Origin: Caecitellus pseudoparvulus
Lineage: Eukaryota; Bigyra: Bicosoecida
Assembly: GCA_965644315.1 (NCBI GenBank)
Contig: CBFFRQ010000069.1
Location: forward strand, 124,001-188,000
Direction of reading: 5' to 3'
DNA length: 64,000 bases
The notes under the pieces were generated by a model, which saw only the letters and a program-made list of their open reading frames with translations, had not been told where the DNA came from and did not search any database. Position numbers and translations under genes: made by a program. Shown one piece after another: positions 1 through 9,100 of the stretch. Numbering within the stretch: the first letter of the stretch is position 1; each line of letters opens with the position of its first letter.

Positions 1-1326
1 TTCCGGCGCCTGAACAACAACTTGGGACCCTTCCTGCGCTCGGCAAAGCCCATCATCGCCGGGGCGCCGGTTCGCCAAGGCGGAATGCTGCCGATCTCAC
101 CTGCAGTCCCTGTTGCGGCAAATGCTGGTGATGAGCAGCCGCTGCTGGCCACACCGTCCCCTGCGGCGCCGTCGACTGCACCATACACGCCAGTTCAGCC
201 GCCAGTTCCAGCTCTTGTCGACCCTGGGACTTCTTGCATCCACGGGCCTATGGTGGGGCAAGTCATCCCTGATGCAAGCGGGCTGTCGGGTCACATCGTG
301 CTGTGCGGCGCCTCTGCTGCCTCCTCCGCCTTGCCCGTGTTTGTGAAGTACTTGAGGGCCATCACAGACAAGCCAGTTGTGGTGCTGCACCCGTTGCTCA
401 ACGCGCCGCCAGCGCTACCGCAGCCGGAATGCCGAAATGTCGCCTTTGTCGTCGGCTCTGCCCTTGAACTGGCAGACTTGGAGGCCGCTGGAATGGCACG
501 CGCCAGTGTCGGGGTGGTGCTGGCAAACCCTGAGGAAGCTGCTGAGCAAGAGGCGGTCGGGATGACCTCCTCGTCCATGGTGGGTCTCAACGCGGACATT
601 GAGGCTGTGTTCACTGTGTGTGTAATTGAAGCGAACTTTCCCACCTGCAGGACGCTGGTGGAAGTGGTGGACAACGACTCCATGCGCTTCCTCAACTTCA
701 AGCCCAGTGCAGACCATGTGCCGCACACGTTGTGGCCCCAATACGCCTGTGGCCGTGTGTACATGAGTTCGACCCTGGACACCCTCATCTGCCAGTCCTT
801 CTACAACGAAGCCCTCATTCCTGTGCTGGGCCGGCTCATCACTGGCAGTCGGGCTTTCACAGAAGAGGAGGTGGAGCTCGCTGCCCAGCTGAGTGCGGAG
901 GAGTCAGACAGCACTTCCCGCTCGGGGGCTTGGGTGGAGAATGCGAACGTCATGCAGCTGCGCGTTCCAGCCCCATACAGGCGCAGGCCTTATCGGGACC
1001 TGTTCATGGAGCTGTTGCTGACTCGGAGCATTCTCCCGCTGGGCGTGTACCGGTCGCACAGCGTGCACCGTGGCGCGCTGCTCGACTACGTCCTGTGCAA
1101 CCCGGCGCCAGATCTCATCCTCCATCCCTCAGACAAGCTGTTTGTGCTCGTAGGGAACAAACTCGTGAAGGAGGCATATGCCAACCTTACCCCCAGCACG
1201 CCTGCTGCGGTTGGCAGCGGCCAACCTGCCGTCACTCCGCTGCAAGGCACCTTGCACCTGCACGCCACGCCGCAGGACAGCAAGGCAGGCCCATTCCCTG
1301 GCCAAGCCGCCGGCACTGGGCTGTAG
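1..1326 (+). CDS. Slo/BK-type potassium channel, C-terminal part (partial)
   Basis: The reading frame is open from the first base, so the gene starts left of the window; about 441 residues to the TAG at 1324-1326 are present. What remains is the cytoplasmic RCK2 region of a calcium- or pH-gated large-conductance K+ channel. Seen: the Rossmann-type start GHIVLCG (about 289-309), a second strand with PVVVLHP, the V-F-V-G-S-A segment, FNEALIPVL-like YNEALIPVL (about 802-828), and the late block YRDLFMELLLTRSILPLGVYR (about 991-1053, quoted here only as its family signature YRDLF...GVYR). Pore and voltage sensor are not in view. No run of acidic residues equivalent to the animal calcium bowl is present in the expected place. 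Convergent with the next gene, 58 nt between stops. The family call is firm; ligand specificity is unknown. Confidence 0.85.
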   Translation, partial: FRRLNNNLGPFLRSAKPIIAGAPVRQGGMLPISPAVPVAANAGDEQPLLATPSPAAPSTAPYTPVQPPVPALVDPGTSCIHGPMVGQVIPDASGLSGHIVLCGASAASSALPVFVKYLRAITDKPVVVLHPLLNAPPALPQPECRNVAFVVGSALELADLEAAGMARASVGVVLANPEEAAEQEAVGMTSSSMVGLNADIEAVFTVCVIEANFPTCRTLVEVVDNDSMRFLNFKPSADHVPHTLWPQYACGRVYMSSTLDTLICQSFYNEALIPVLGRLITGSRAFTEEEVELAAQLSAEESDSTSRSGAWVENANVMQLRVPAPYRRRPYRDLFMELLLTRSILPLGVYRSHSVHRGALLDYVLCNPAPDLILHPSDKLFVLVGNKLVKEAYANLTPSTPAAVGSGQPAVTPLQGTLHLHATPQDSKAGPFPGQAAGTGL

Positions 1327-1365
1327 CTCATTTTTTCCCGCGTTGAATGTGAAAATGCATTGCCG

Positions 1366-1371
1366 TTTATT
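1366..1371 (-). terminator. AATAAA polyadenylation signal of the Akr1-like gene
   Basis: The plus strand reads TTTATT, that is AATAAA on the minus strand, 13 nt beyond the stop codon of the ankyrin-DHHC gene. It lies inside the 58-nt gap shared with the convergent potassium channel gene, so the two 3' UTRs must overlap. Most other genes here have no clear AATAAA near the stop. Confidence 0.45.
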
Positions 1372-1384
1372 GAAGGGGCATGCT

Positions 1385-4300
1385 CTACGTAGCGGCTCCG
1401 ACGGCCAAGGTGGCAGGTGGTGCACCTTGCACCGGTCCCGGCTGTGCATCAGCTCTGCCCGCAAAGTCTTCCCCTTGATCAGTCGCGGCAACAGTCCCAT
1501 GGCTGTGATCACAGCAAGAGCTTTGGCAGCCTTGGCGTTGGAGACCACGAGCTCGAAGCTGCGCATCCCGCACCACGAGCAGCACCTCGTTTTTGCCTGC
1601 AATGCCCGCCAGTCGCCCAGCAGTCAACCGCCGAGGCCCTCGCAAGCCCAGAAACTGCATCACATTGTGCACCGTCGAGTCCCAAGAGAAGGGGTTGAAA
1701 TACGACACTGCCAGCGCGGGCATGCGTTGAGCAAGGTGGCCGATAAACGCCTGCACCTGGGCAGGCGTTCCAGGGGGAATGCCTGGAACAGACGAGGGGG
1801 GGATGGGCGTCCCACTGGGGCCAGCCAGGGAGAGGAAGTGGTGGTACCGCTGCAGACCCATGACTTCGTTCGTGGTGATGTTCTGTGCCATGGCGTACGG
1901 GACGTGGAACACCAACAAGTTCCCAGTGAGCACCGCGCCGAAAGCGGCACACGCGAAGGACAACCAGGGAACGATACCGCGCCCAACAGTGATGGCCCAC
2001 GTCCACCCGAGGAAGGACGCAGGGCTGTCCAACGGTGCGCTCCACATGTTGATGACGTGCATGATGATGCAGCAAGAGCAGCCGACGCACATGGCAAAGC
2101 AGTAGGCAATGAAGAACGGGTGCGTGTCCTTTGCGATGACTTGGTACGTCCATGGGCAAAAGTGGTCAAACTTCTCGTACCGCGCGTCTGTGAACGTGTC
2201 ATGTTTGCTGCGTGGCACAAGGGGGCACTCAGAGGTCAGGCACATGAAGTCCTCGCGAGGGCGGGAACTGCCGCCTCCCATGAAGGTGCAGTCCAGGACA
2301 AGTCGCTCAATGTGGGACAGGGGGCGCTGAAGCAGCACCTGAGCTGTGGCAGACCATGTGGTGTACAGTGTCACAGGGGGCATGGACAGGAAGGGGGGCG
2401 AGCTGGAAGCCGTGCGGTCTGCTGCAGGCTGAGCTGCCACTTCGCCGCGCAGCAGCGCTCGAAGCACGCGAGGTGCAGAGCTCCCCGCCCCTGCCACCTG
2501 CACTCGAGCCTGGGGCAGGTGGGGTGTGAAGGCATCTGGGTCCCACTCCTGCCCAGTCAGGTCTGCCTCGTCGTCCAACAGGCGAACACTTGCCCGAGCC
2601 AGGGCGTTGCCCATGGCCAGCAACACGTTCAAGAGCTGCGCTGCGGCAACGGTCCTGGCGTGGCCGTTCACAGGGATGAACTGCAGCATCATAAAGGAGG
2701 TGGCGTGTGGAGGTGGGGCAACGCTGCCGCCCCGCTGAGGGTTCGCCAGTGACACCAGCCCGTCCTTGTGGGCCTGGATACGGGAGGGGTCCACCATGAC
2801 CGCCGAGTCCTGCAGGGCAGCACGGCCAGGCTTCACGGTGGAGTCAACAGGGTCTAGGAGGCTGCCGTCCGTGCCAATGGCAGCCATGTGCAGACTCCCA
2901 GACTGACCACATCGCAGCACCTGCTCGGGACCAGAAGGCAGCGCCTCCCAGTCCAGGTCTCCCACCGGAGCCTGGCCCTGGCTGGCACTGCGGACGCCGT
3001 AGGGATCCACCACACCAGGGTTAGTGTACAGCATGGCCAGCTCTGATGCTACAATACCCAGCGCACACGCCGCGTGCAGCGCGGTGAGCCACCCCGCCCC
3101 CACCGGCAGGTCGCCCGCATCCTGCGTGTACACTTGCAGGCAAGAGAAGAGGAACATGGCAGACACCAGCCAAATGATGCCGTGCTGCGCCACCTTCTTC
3201 TCTGTAGGCAACTGCACTGAGAAAAACTGCGCGGCCACAGCGAGCAAAGCAGCCACGAGCAGATCCAGCCTCCACCACTGCGGCAGTTCGGCCCTGGGCA
3301 TGGCAGCTGCTGCCAGGGCTCCCGCTGCACCAGTATCGGCCCGCAGCTGCAGCACACGCAGACGGAGCAGGGCACGAGGGGGGGCGGTGGGAAGCACTTG
3401 CAGCAGGTGGTGGTACCAATCCGGGACCTTGCTGGGCGCCATAGAAAGGTACATGCCCACTTTTTCCAGAGCCGCCTTGGCCGTGGCAGGGGGGGAGCAG
3501 TCTCGAGGCGGCAAGAATGCCTGTGTGGAGATGCCCACGGAGGCTGGCGTGCCGCCTGGCCCGTCCTGGCCTGCAGCGGGGGCAGCGGCCATGGCAGCGA
3601 CGAGGGCCAACTCAAAGGCAGTGTACCATGTTCCAGGACCCACGGGCAAGCCAGCTTGCAGCAGTGCCGCGGCTGGGGGTGGGTTGATGGCAAAGGGGGG
3701 GCGTGTGCGGGTGGTGGCCGGCACTCGGCAGGTCTCAATGAGGAACGTCGCGGCGTCCAACCTGCCTGCCAGCGCGGCACGGTGCAGGGGGGTCAGTCCT
3801 TCGAAGTCGAATTCGTTCATGGGCAGGCGGCGCTTGTGCAGGAGGCGCAGGAGGGCGACGTTGCCCTTGTACGCTGCCCAGTGCGCACACGAGGCGCCAC
3901 GGGAGTCCACCTCGACAGGGGACGCCCCCAGGTCCATGAGAAGGAGAAAGAGGAGGCGGTGTCCGCCTTGCAGAGCCAGGAGCAGGGCGTAGGCGCCAAG
4001 GTTGTCCTTGGCGTTCAGATCTGCTCCAGAAGCCAGCAACGCCAGGACAGCTTCGATGCGCCCGCCGACGCATGCCCACATGAGTGGTGTCTGCAGATTG
4101 TGAGCCCGGGCATCCACCTCCGCACCGTACTCGATCAGCACTTTCAGGGTCTGCAAGCTGTTGTGGAAGGCAGCAAAGTGTAGGAGGGAGTTGCCGTTGG
4201 GGTCCCGCGCAACGAGCAGCTGCTGTCGAGTGCCGCTGTCCACCTTGAGCAGCAGTTGGGACACCTGCGCGGCCATGCCCTGGTTGAACATGTTGAATGC

Positions 4301-4417
4301 CATGGGAATGAGGTCCATCCCTTGCTCTTGCTGCGGTGCAGGCCTTCCGCCCTGCCCTGCCTCGGCTGGTTTCAGCGACCCAGAACCGATTTCCGCAGGT
4401 TCGGCTTGGGAAGACAT
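1385..4417 (-). CDS. Ankyrin-repeat DHHC-type protein S-acyltransferase, Akr1-like with DHFC active site
   Basis: A protein of 1010 residues from the ATG at 4417 (the open frame extends upstream to 4768 but only from a GTG). Residues about 70-230 hold four to five ankyrin repeats (NSLLHFAAF, TPLMWACVGG, CAHWAAYKG, TPLHRAALAG). Three hydrophobic segments lie around the middle, then the DHHC core, then two more membrane spans, the usual HIP14/Akr1 layout. The core reads D751-H-F-C754 (2156-2167) instead of DHHC, followed by PW; RSKH is kept but most zinc-binding cysteines before it are replaced (RSKHDTFTD). The downstream TTxE motif is present as TTNE. Yeast Akr1 has DHYC and similar cysteine losses, so activity is plausible. 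It would palmitoylate membrane proteins at Golgi or endosomes (family knowledge). No intron is needed. Confidence 0.85.
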   Translation of the reverse strand: MSSQAEPAEIGSGSLKPAEAGQGGRPAPQQEQGMDLIPMAFNMFNQGMAAQVSQLLLKVDSGTRQQLLVARDPNGNSLLHFAAFHNSLQTLKVLIEYGAEVDARAHNLQTPLMWACVGGRIEAVLALLASGADLNAKDNLGAYALLLALQGGHRLLFLLLMDLGASPVEVDSRGASCAHWAAYKGNVALLRLLHKRRLPMNEFDFEGLTPLHRAALAGRLDAATFLIETCRVPATTRTRPPFAINPPPAAALLQAGLPVGPGTWYTAFELALVAAMAAAPAAGQDGPGGTPASVGISTQAFLPPRDCSPPATAKAALEKVGMYLSMAPSKVPDWYHHLLQVLPTAPPRALLRLRVLQLRADTGAAGALAAAAMPRAELPQWWRLDLLVAALLAVAAQFFSVQLPTEKKVAQHGIIWLVSAMFLFSCLQVYTQDAGDLPVGAGWLTALHAACALGIVASELAMLYTNPGVVDPYGVRSASQGQAPVGDLDWEALPSGPEQVLRCGQSGSLHMAAIGTDGSLLDPVDSTVKPGRAALQDSAVMVDPSRIQAHKDGLVSLANPQRGGSVAPPPHATSFMMLQFIPVNGHARTVAAAQLLNVLLAMGNALARASVRLLDDEADLTGQEWDPDAFTPHLPQARVQVAGAGSSAPRVLRALLRGEVAAQPAADRTASSSPPFLSMPPVTLYTTWSATAQVLLQRPLSHIERLVLDCTFMGGGSSRPREDFMCLTSECPLVPRSKHDTFTDARYEKFDHFCPWTYQVIAKDTHPFFIAYCFAMCVGCSCCIIMHVINMWSAPLDSPASFLGWTWAITVGRGIVPWLSFACAAFGAVLTGNLLVFHVPYAMAQNITTNEVMGLQRYHHFLSLAGPSGTPIPPSSVPGIPPGTPAQVQAFIGHLAQRMPALAVSYFNPFSWDSTVHNVMQFLGLRGPRRLTAGRLAGIAGKNEVLLVVRDAQLRARGLQRQGCQSSCCDHSHGTVAATDQGEDFAGRADAQPGPVQGAPPATLAVGAAT

Positions 4418-5335
4418 GCTGTGCTTTGGCCACGTATCAACCGAGTCAACGGCAGGCGACAGATCCTGCACTGAGCAGAAAGTGTGTAGATTGGACGGAG
4501 CACCGTTCTCCTTCCGCGATGCAGGCCCTGGACAAGTTGCTTTTCGAGCTCTCACTGGCCAGACGCCCCGTCTACCACTCCCGTTTGTGAAGAGGTTACA
4601 GCTCCGCGCACACGGGCGAGGCGCACTGCTTGCTCGCCGTAAGGGCTCAAGACTAACCTGGCTCTTCGCCTTGAGGGGTGAAAAGTGGCAAATGGGGAAG
4701 AGTGCTCCCAGCACGTACGAAACTTTCATTCTCCAGAGAGGTAGCGAATCCTGATCCGTACTACTCACTCATGCACGGGTAAGTGACAGGCATCGTTTGT
4801 AATTGCCAGGGGACAGCTTCACACTCAAGCGCTCCCATTTCGCGCGTGTGGCAAGTGAGGGGGCGGCCGGGGGCTGGCGGCGTGTTGCCAACAGGGGGAC
4901 ATGCCGAGCAGCGCCGTGACATGAGGGCCTCGCCTCGCTCTGTGCGTCGACGGCCGCGTCGGCCCGAGCGGCCTAGGGCTTCGAAGGAGTCCATGAAGCG
5001 GCCACCAGGGCATGCGGGGAGCTACACTGAGCAGCTCTGGAAACCACACTGAAATACACCACTTTTATCGGCCTGTGTCAATGAGGGGCCTCCCGATCAA
5101 GGCGCCCAGAGTGCCAACGCAATGTCGGGCTGGTTGCACTGCGGCCACCCTGACGTCGGCGAGGGTGGCCCGCGGCGACTGAGCCCAAGCAGCGTCAGAG
5201 GGTGGAACCCACGATGGTATGCATTGTCACAAGCCCCACTTGGAGGCACTGCACGCATGAATGCAGCGCCTGCTGCCTTGGACATGCCACGAGGGTCGAC
5301 AAAGTGGCAAGAGCTGCGAGGCTGGCCAGGTTGCC
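4418..5335. other. Gene-free stretch between two minus-strand genes
   Basis: About 920 bases holding the 5' leader and promoter of the Akr1-like gene on one side and the 3' UTR of the WH2/thymosin-like gene on the other. A 43-codon plus-strand ORF at 4921-5052, very rich in Arg and Pro, begins with ATG but has no supporting homology or splice context. I see no RNA gene or repeat. Confidence 0.4.
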
Positions 5336-5690
5336 TCAGCCAGAGCCCTCCTCCTCGGCAGCCTTCTTCTCAGCTGCGATCTCCTCAGCGGTGGGGAGGT
5401 GGGAAGACACCTTGGGGGTGACCTTCTTCTGCGGAGGTGGGGCAAGCGGGCAAATGGTGCGGCTAGGCTGGTTGGCGTGGTGGCAAGGGAAACTTGAGCT
5501 CTGGCCACGTTGCGAGGTGGGAAGGGCGAAGCAGCCGGCCCACACTGCCATAAGACCCAGAACAGACTCGCACGTTAACACTAGGCCTTGGCCATGCCTG
5601 GAACTGCTAGTGCGGGGCGGGCAGAGCACGCACCAGCTTCTTGCCGGCTGCAACCTCGGCGAGCAGGCCAGTTGGGGCAGCGTCAGCCAT
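5336..5690 (-). CDS. WH2/beta-thymosin-like actin-monomer-binding miniprotein
   Basis: A two-exon gene assembled by eye: exon 1 is 5690-5634 (19 codons), exon 2 is 5428-5336 (30 codons plus TGA), joined across a 205-nt intron with GTGCGT donor and CCGCAG acceptor. The splice keeps frame and restores a textbook motif across the junction: LLAEVAAGKKLKKV, which matches the WH2 helix plus LKKV core. It is followed by LPTAEEIAAEK, closely resembling the C-terminal LPxxExIxxEK segment of beta-thymosins. Total length is 49 residues, similar to thymosin beta-4. Expected role: sequestering or delivering G-actin in the cytosol. Neither exon is a convincing ORF alone, which is why it is easily missed. 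The promoter is shared with the divergent giant gene. Confidence 0.8.
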
Positions 5691-6101
5691 GATGACAGTG
5701 ATTGAGAGAGGGATGAGAGGGAAACGTAATTGCTGAGAGCATAGGAAGGGTCAGGGCGCTGTGAGACAGGTTGGAGTGAACTTTGCCGCGCCGAGAGCCT
5801 TTGCCTCGCACCTGGCTCGCTGCAGCATGCCCCCCCTCACACCCCCTCCTACTTCCGCCACCCTGCCGTGCCTGCAGGCAAGGCACGGCTCAGGTCCAAA
5901 CCAAGATATCCGGCACTCAGGGTGCACCATCAAGACTGCACCCACCCGCCAAGGCGTGCAAGCAGCGCCGAGAGGCGTAGGGAGGACGGTGTCGACGCTG
6001 CAGCTGAAGCTGCACTTGGACAGCCCCGCACAGCGACCCTCGACGCCAGCAAGGCGCGGCGTGAGGCACCCTAGCGGCGTGAGACGGAGCAGCAGTGCGC
6101 C
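5691..6101. promoter_or_regulatory. Divergent promoter region (WH2/thymosin-like gene and giant PH/PPR gene)
   Basis: 411 bases separate two divergent ATGs (5690 minus, 6102 plus). It must contain both 5' UTRs and both promoters. I see no TATA box or other recognisable element, and no convincing ORF. Confidence 0.4.
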
Positions 6102-9100
6102 ATGGCCTCTCACTTCAGAGCCGATGAGATCTTGCTCAGGTCCCAGCTACGATATGCAGACCTGCTGGCGGCGTTCTCGAAAGCCTTGGCCAGCTCAGAC
6201 GCTGCACACCTGCAGGGCTTGACAGGGCACATTGCAGATCTTGCCCGCGGCGCAGCCGAGCTTGGGGAGGCATACAAGCGCAGCGGGGCGGGTGTATATG
6301 CAAAGTTTTCTGCCCTGCTGCAGCTGCACATCGACTACGCGGCGTCCTTGGCGAAGTATGAGCTGGCCATGCTGCCACTGGCGCAGCAGGTGCAGGAAGT
6401 GTTGAACGCAGATCCCCACGCTGGCGGGCAGAGCGTGAAGCAGATGCTGCGCCTGCCTGCACTCCGCATTTTAGAGGAGGAGATGCTGTTTGAATACGTC
6501 CAGAGCGAAGCTGAGAGCTTGGGGGCGCCACCCAAGGTCATGAAGCGCCTGCGCAGCATCACCGGCAATGGCATTGCCAAGGTGAAGAAGAATGTCCTCA
6601 GCAAGCGCAGCAAGGGCGTGAAAAAGGCCCTCGCCGAGCTTCCCGTCACGGATCGCGAGGGAGAGGTGCGCACAGGCACCGTTGTGCGGTACACCCAGGC
6701 AGTGGTGCAGGGCGTGGAGGCAGTGGTGATGCTGCTGGCAGATCCCGCGGGCGCCGAGCTTGTCATGCTGGGCGCAGAGCCTGGCAAGGAGTTGGGCACC
6801 AACTTCATCGCCTCTTTCACACTGGACTCCAACATCACGGCCAGCAGTAAGGCGTCCCCGAGGCCCACGCTGAACATCGCCGGCGATGACGTCAGGCTGA
6901 CTCTTGAGCTGGCGCCGGGTGTCTCAGCCAGCTCCTGGCGGGAGGACGTGCTGCTGGCAGCCCGAGGCAAGTTTTCCAAAGAGGTCGTGTACAGTCGCCA
7001 GCTGCTGGCGTCCCTGGAGACGGCGGCGCAGTCAGCACTGTTCTCATCCACGGTGCCTGATGACATGCTGGCCAGTCTGTCTGCGTATGTGTCTGAGCAG
7101 ACCAGCCTCTCCGCTGCGGCACAGGCGTCTGGCGGAGCAGGGCTGAGCTCTGAGGCGCCCCCCTTCCCCGACTCCATGCAGGACTTGCTGCCCTTTGCGA
7201 ACCCCACCGCCATCTCCGACACCTGGCGCCGCATCCATGCTGCTGCCGTGTCCCTGGACGTCGGCGTGCGGGGCTCCCTGGAGAAGAAGAGTTCTGGACT
7301 CATGGGGTCCAGCTGGAAGGCAAGGTTCGGAGAGATCCGCATCTTGGAGAACTCCCGCGGCGTCCTGCGTGGCGAGTTCGTCCTGTGGAGCTCCAAGGAG
7401 CGCTACGAGAAGTACCAGGCGGCCCTGGCTTCGGGGGACATGGGTGAGGCGGCAGAGCTGTCAAACAGCCGCACGCCATTTGACCTGGCGGACTACGAAA
7501 AGGCCGTCTGGTGTGGCTCCAAGAAGAGCAATCAGTTCGAAGTGCGGCATGGCGGCACAAAGTACGCCTTCCGCGCCAAGAGTGCTGAAATCGCCCAACA
7601 GTGGGTGGCTTCCTTCGTCTGCTTCGACGAGCTGCGGCAGGTGCTGGGGGACAAGATGGCCGCTGCGCAGCAAGAAAAGGCCCGCGCAGGGATCACTGCT
7701 GGCGCGGCTGAGGCATTCTCTGCTGCTCGCAGTCGCGAAACCAGCATGCTGGTGGCCAAGGGGGCGCTGGAAAAGTACAAGAGCGAGAATGCGCCCTCTC
7801 CAGCTCCAGAGCCTGTCAGTGCAGCTGAGCCGGCGGACACTGCTGCATCCACACCCGCGCCCGCCACGGCGGCGGGCAGTGCTACAGCGGAGGCCTCAGA
7901 CAGCAGCAAGCCGACTGCCCCTGCAGTTGAAAGCAAGGAGGCCCAGCCTGTCGCCAGTGCCAAGGCTCCTGCACCTGCAGCCGGCACCGAGGCAGCAGCG
8001 CCCCCAGCAACCTCGGCTGGACGAAGCGCGCCCTCGGAAGAGGCCAAGGCTGCAACCCCACCCCCTCCTGCAGCAGGCAGCCGGGCTCCCGCTGGTGGTG
8101 TGTCTGGACCGGCGCCGGCCGCAGGGGACTCCAAGGTTTCCGCTCCAGGACCCAAGGCACCTGGGCCCACAACGGTATCACCACCTCCACGACCCCTTGT
8201 GACAGGTCTGCCCAAGCCCAGCTCCCCTCCTCAGCGCGCCCCTCTGCGGGGTTCTCTGGGGGCCAAGTCTGGTGCCATTGAGGAAGCGAAGCCTGAGCCA
8301 GAGTCCAAGCCGGACTCCTCTGCTCCTGCTCCTGCTGCTGCCGCAGATGCTGCAGTTAAACCCAGTGCGGACGGCAAGAAGCCCACACCGCCCGCAGATT
8401 CAGTCGCAGCTGGCCAGTCGGGGGTGTCGAAGAAAGCTGCAAAAGACAGCTCATCATTGCCCGCTGGCAAGGCGCCAGCTTCGCCAGGCAAGGCGCCAGC
8501 TTCACCTGGGAAGGCGCCCGCTTCACCTGGAAAGGCACCCGCTTCACCTGGAAAGGCGCCTGCTCCCGCTGCACCTGCCAGCGAGGCAAAGAAGCTGTCC
8601 CCTCCCAAGGGCCCCATCAGTCCCAAGCCTGGCAAGGTCATTTCTGGCAAGGCACCAAAGCCTGCGCCGACTGGCGCTGGGAAGGCCAAGGCGGCACCCA
8701 ACACGCCTCCTGTGTCCGGAGGAAGCGCGGTGGCGAAGGACTCTGCTCCAGCACCAGCAACTGTTGCCCCTGCTGCAGACGCCCCAGAGCCCAAGAGCGA
8801 AAGCTCGAAGCCCTCCAAGCCCGTGTCGCCGCCTGGTGCCCGGCCGCCGCCTACCCGCCCAACGCTGTCCCCCAAGCAGGCCACGAAGCCCGCCACACCC
8901 CCACCTGCCGCGGCAGTGGTGGCATCTGTCAGTAGACCCGCCAGCCCCAAGGCTGGCCCGCCAACGGCCCAGCCACCCGTATCACCGGCTTCCAGTGTGC
9001 GTTCAGAGGCATCGGTTGTGGACACCAGTGCTGGTGTGAAGCCCTCTGCGCTGCGCAAGGCTGGGAAGGGAGTGTCTTTCTCCACCGAAGGCAGCGGGGA

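Noticed and set aside
1178-2752. 524-codon plus-strand ORF overlapping the K+ channel end and the Akr1-like gene
   Set aside because: Opposite strand to clear DHHC and channel homology; composition is shadow-like.
4921-5052. 43-residue Arg/Pro-rich ORF on the plus strand
   Set aside because: Begins with ATG but has no homology, splice partner or conservation that I can judge.
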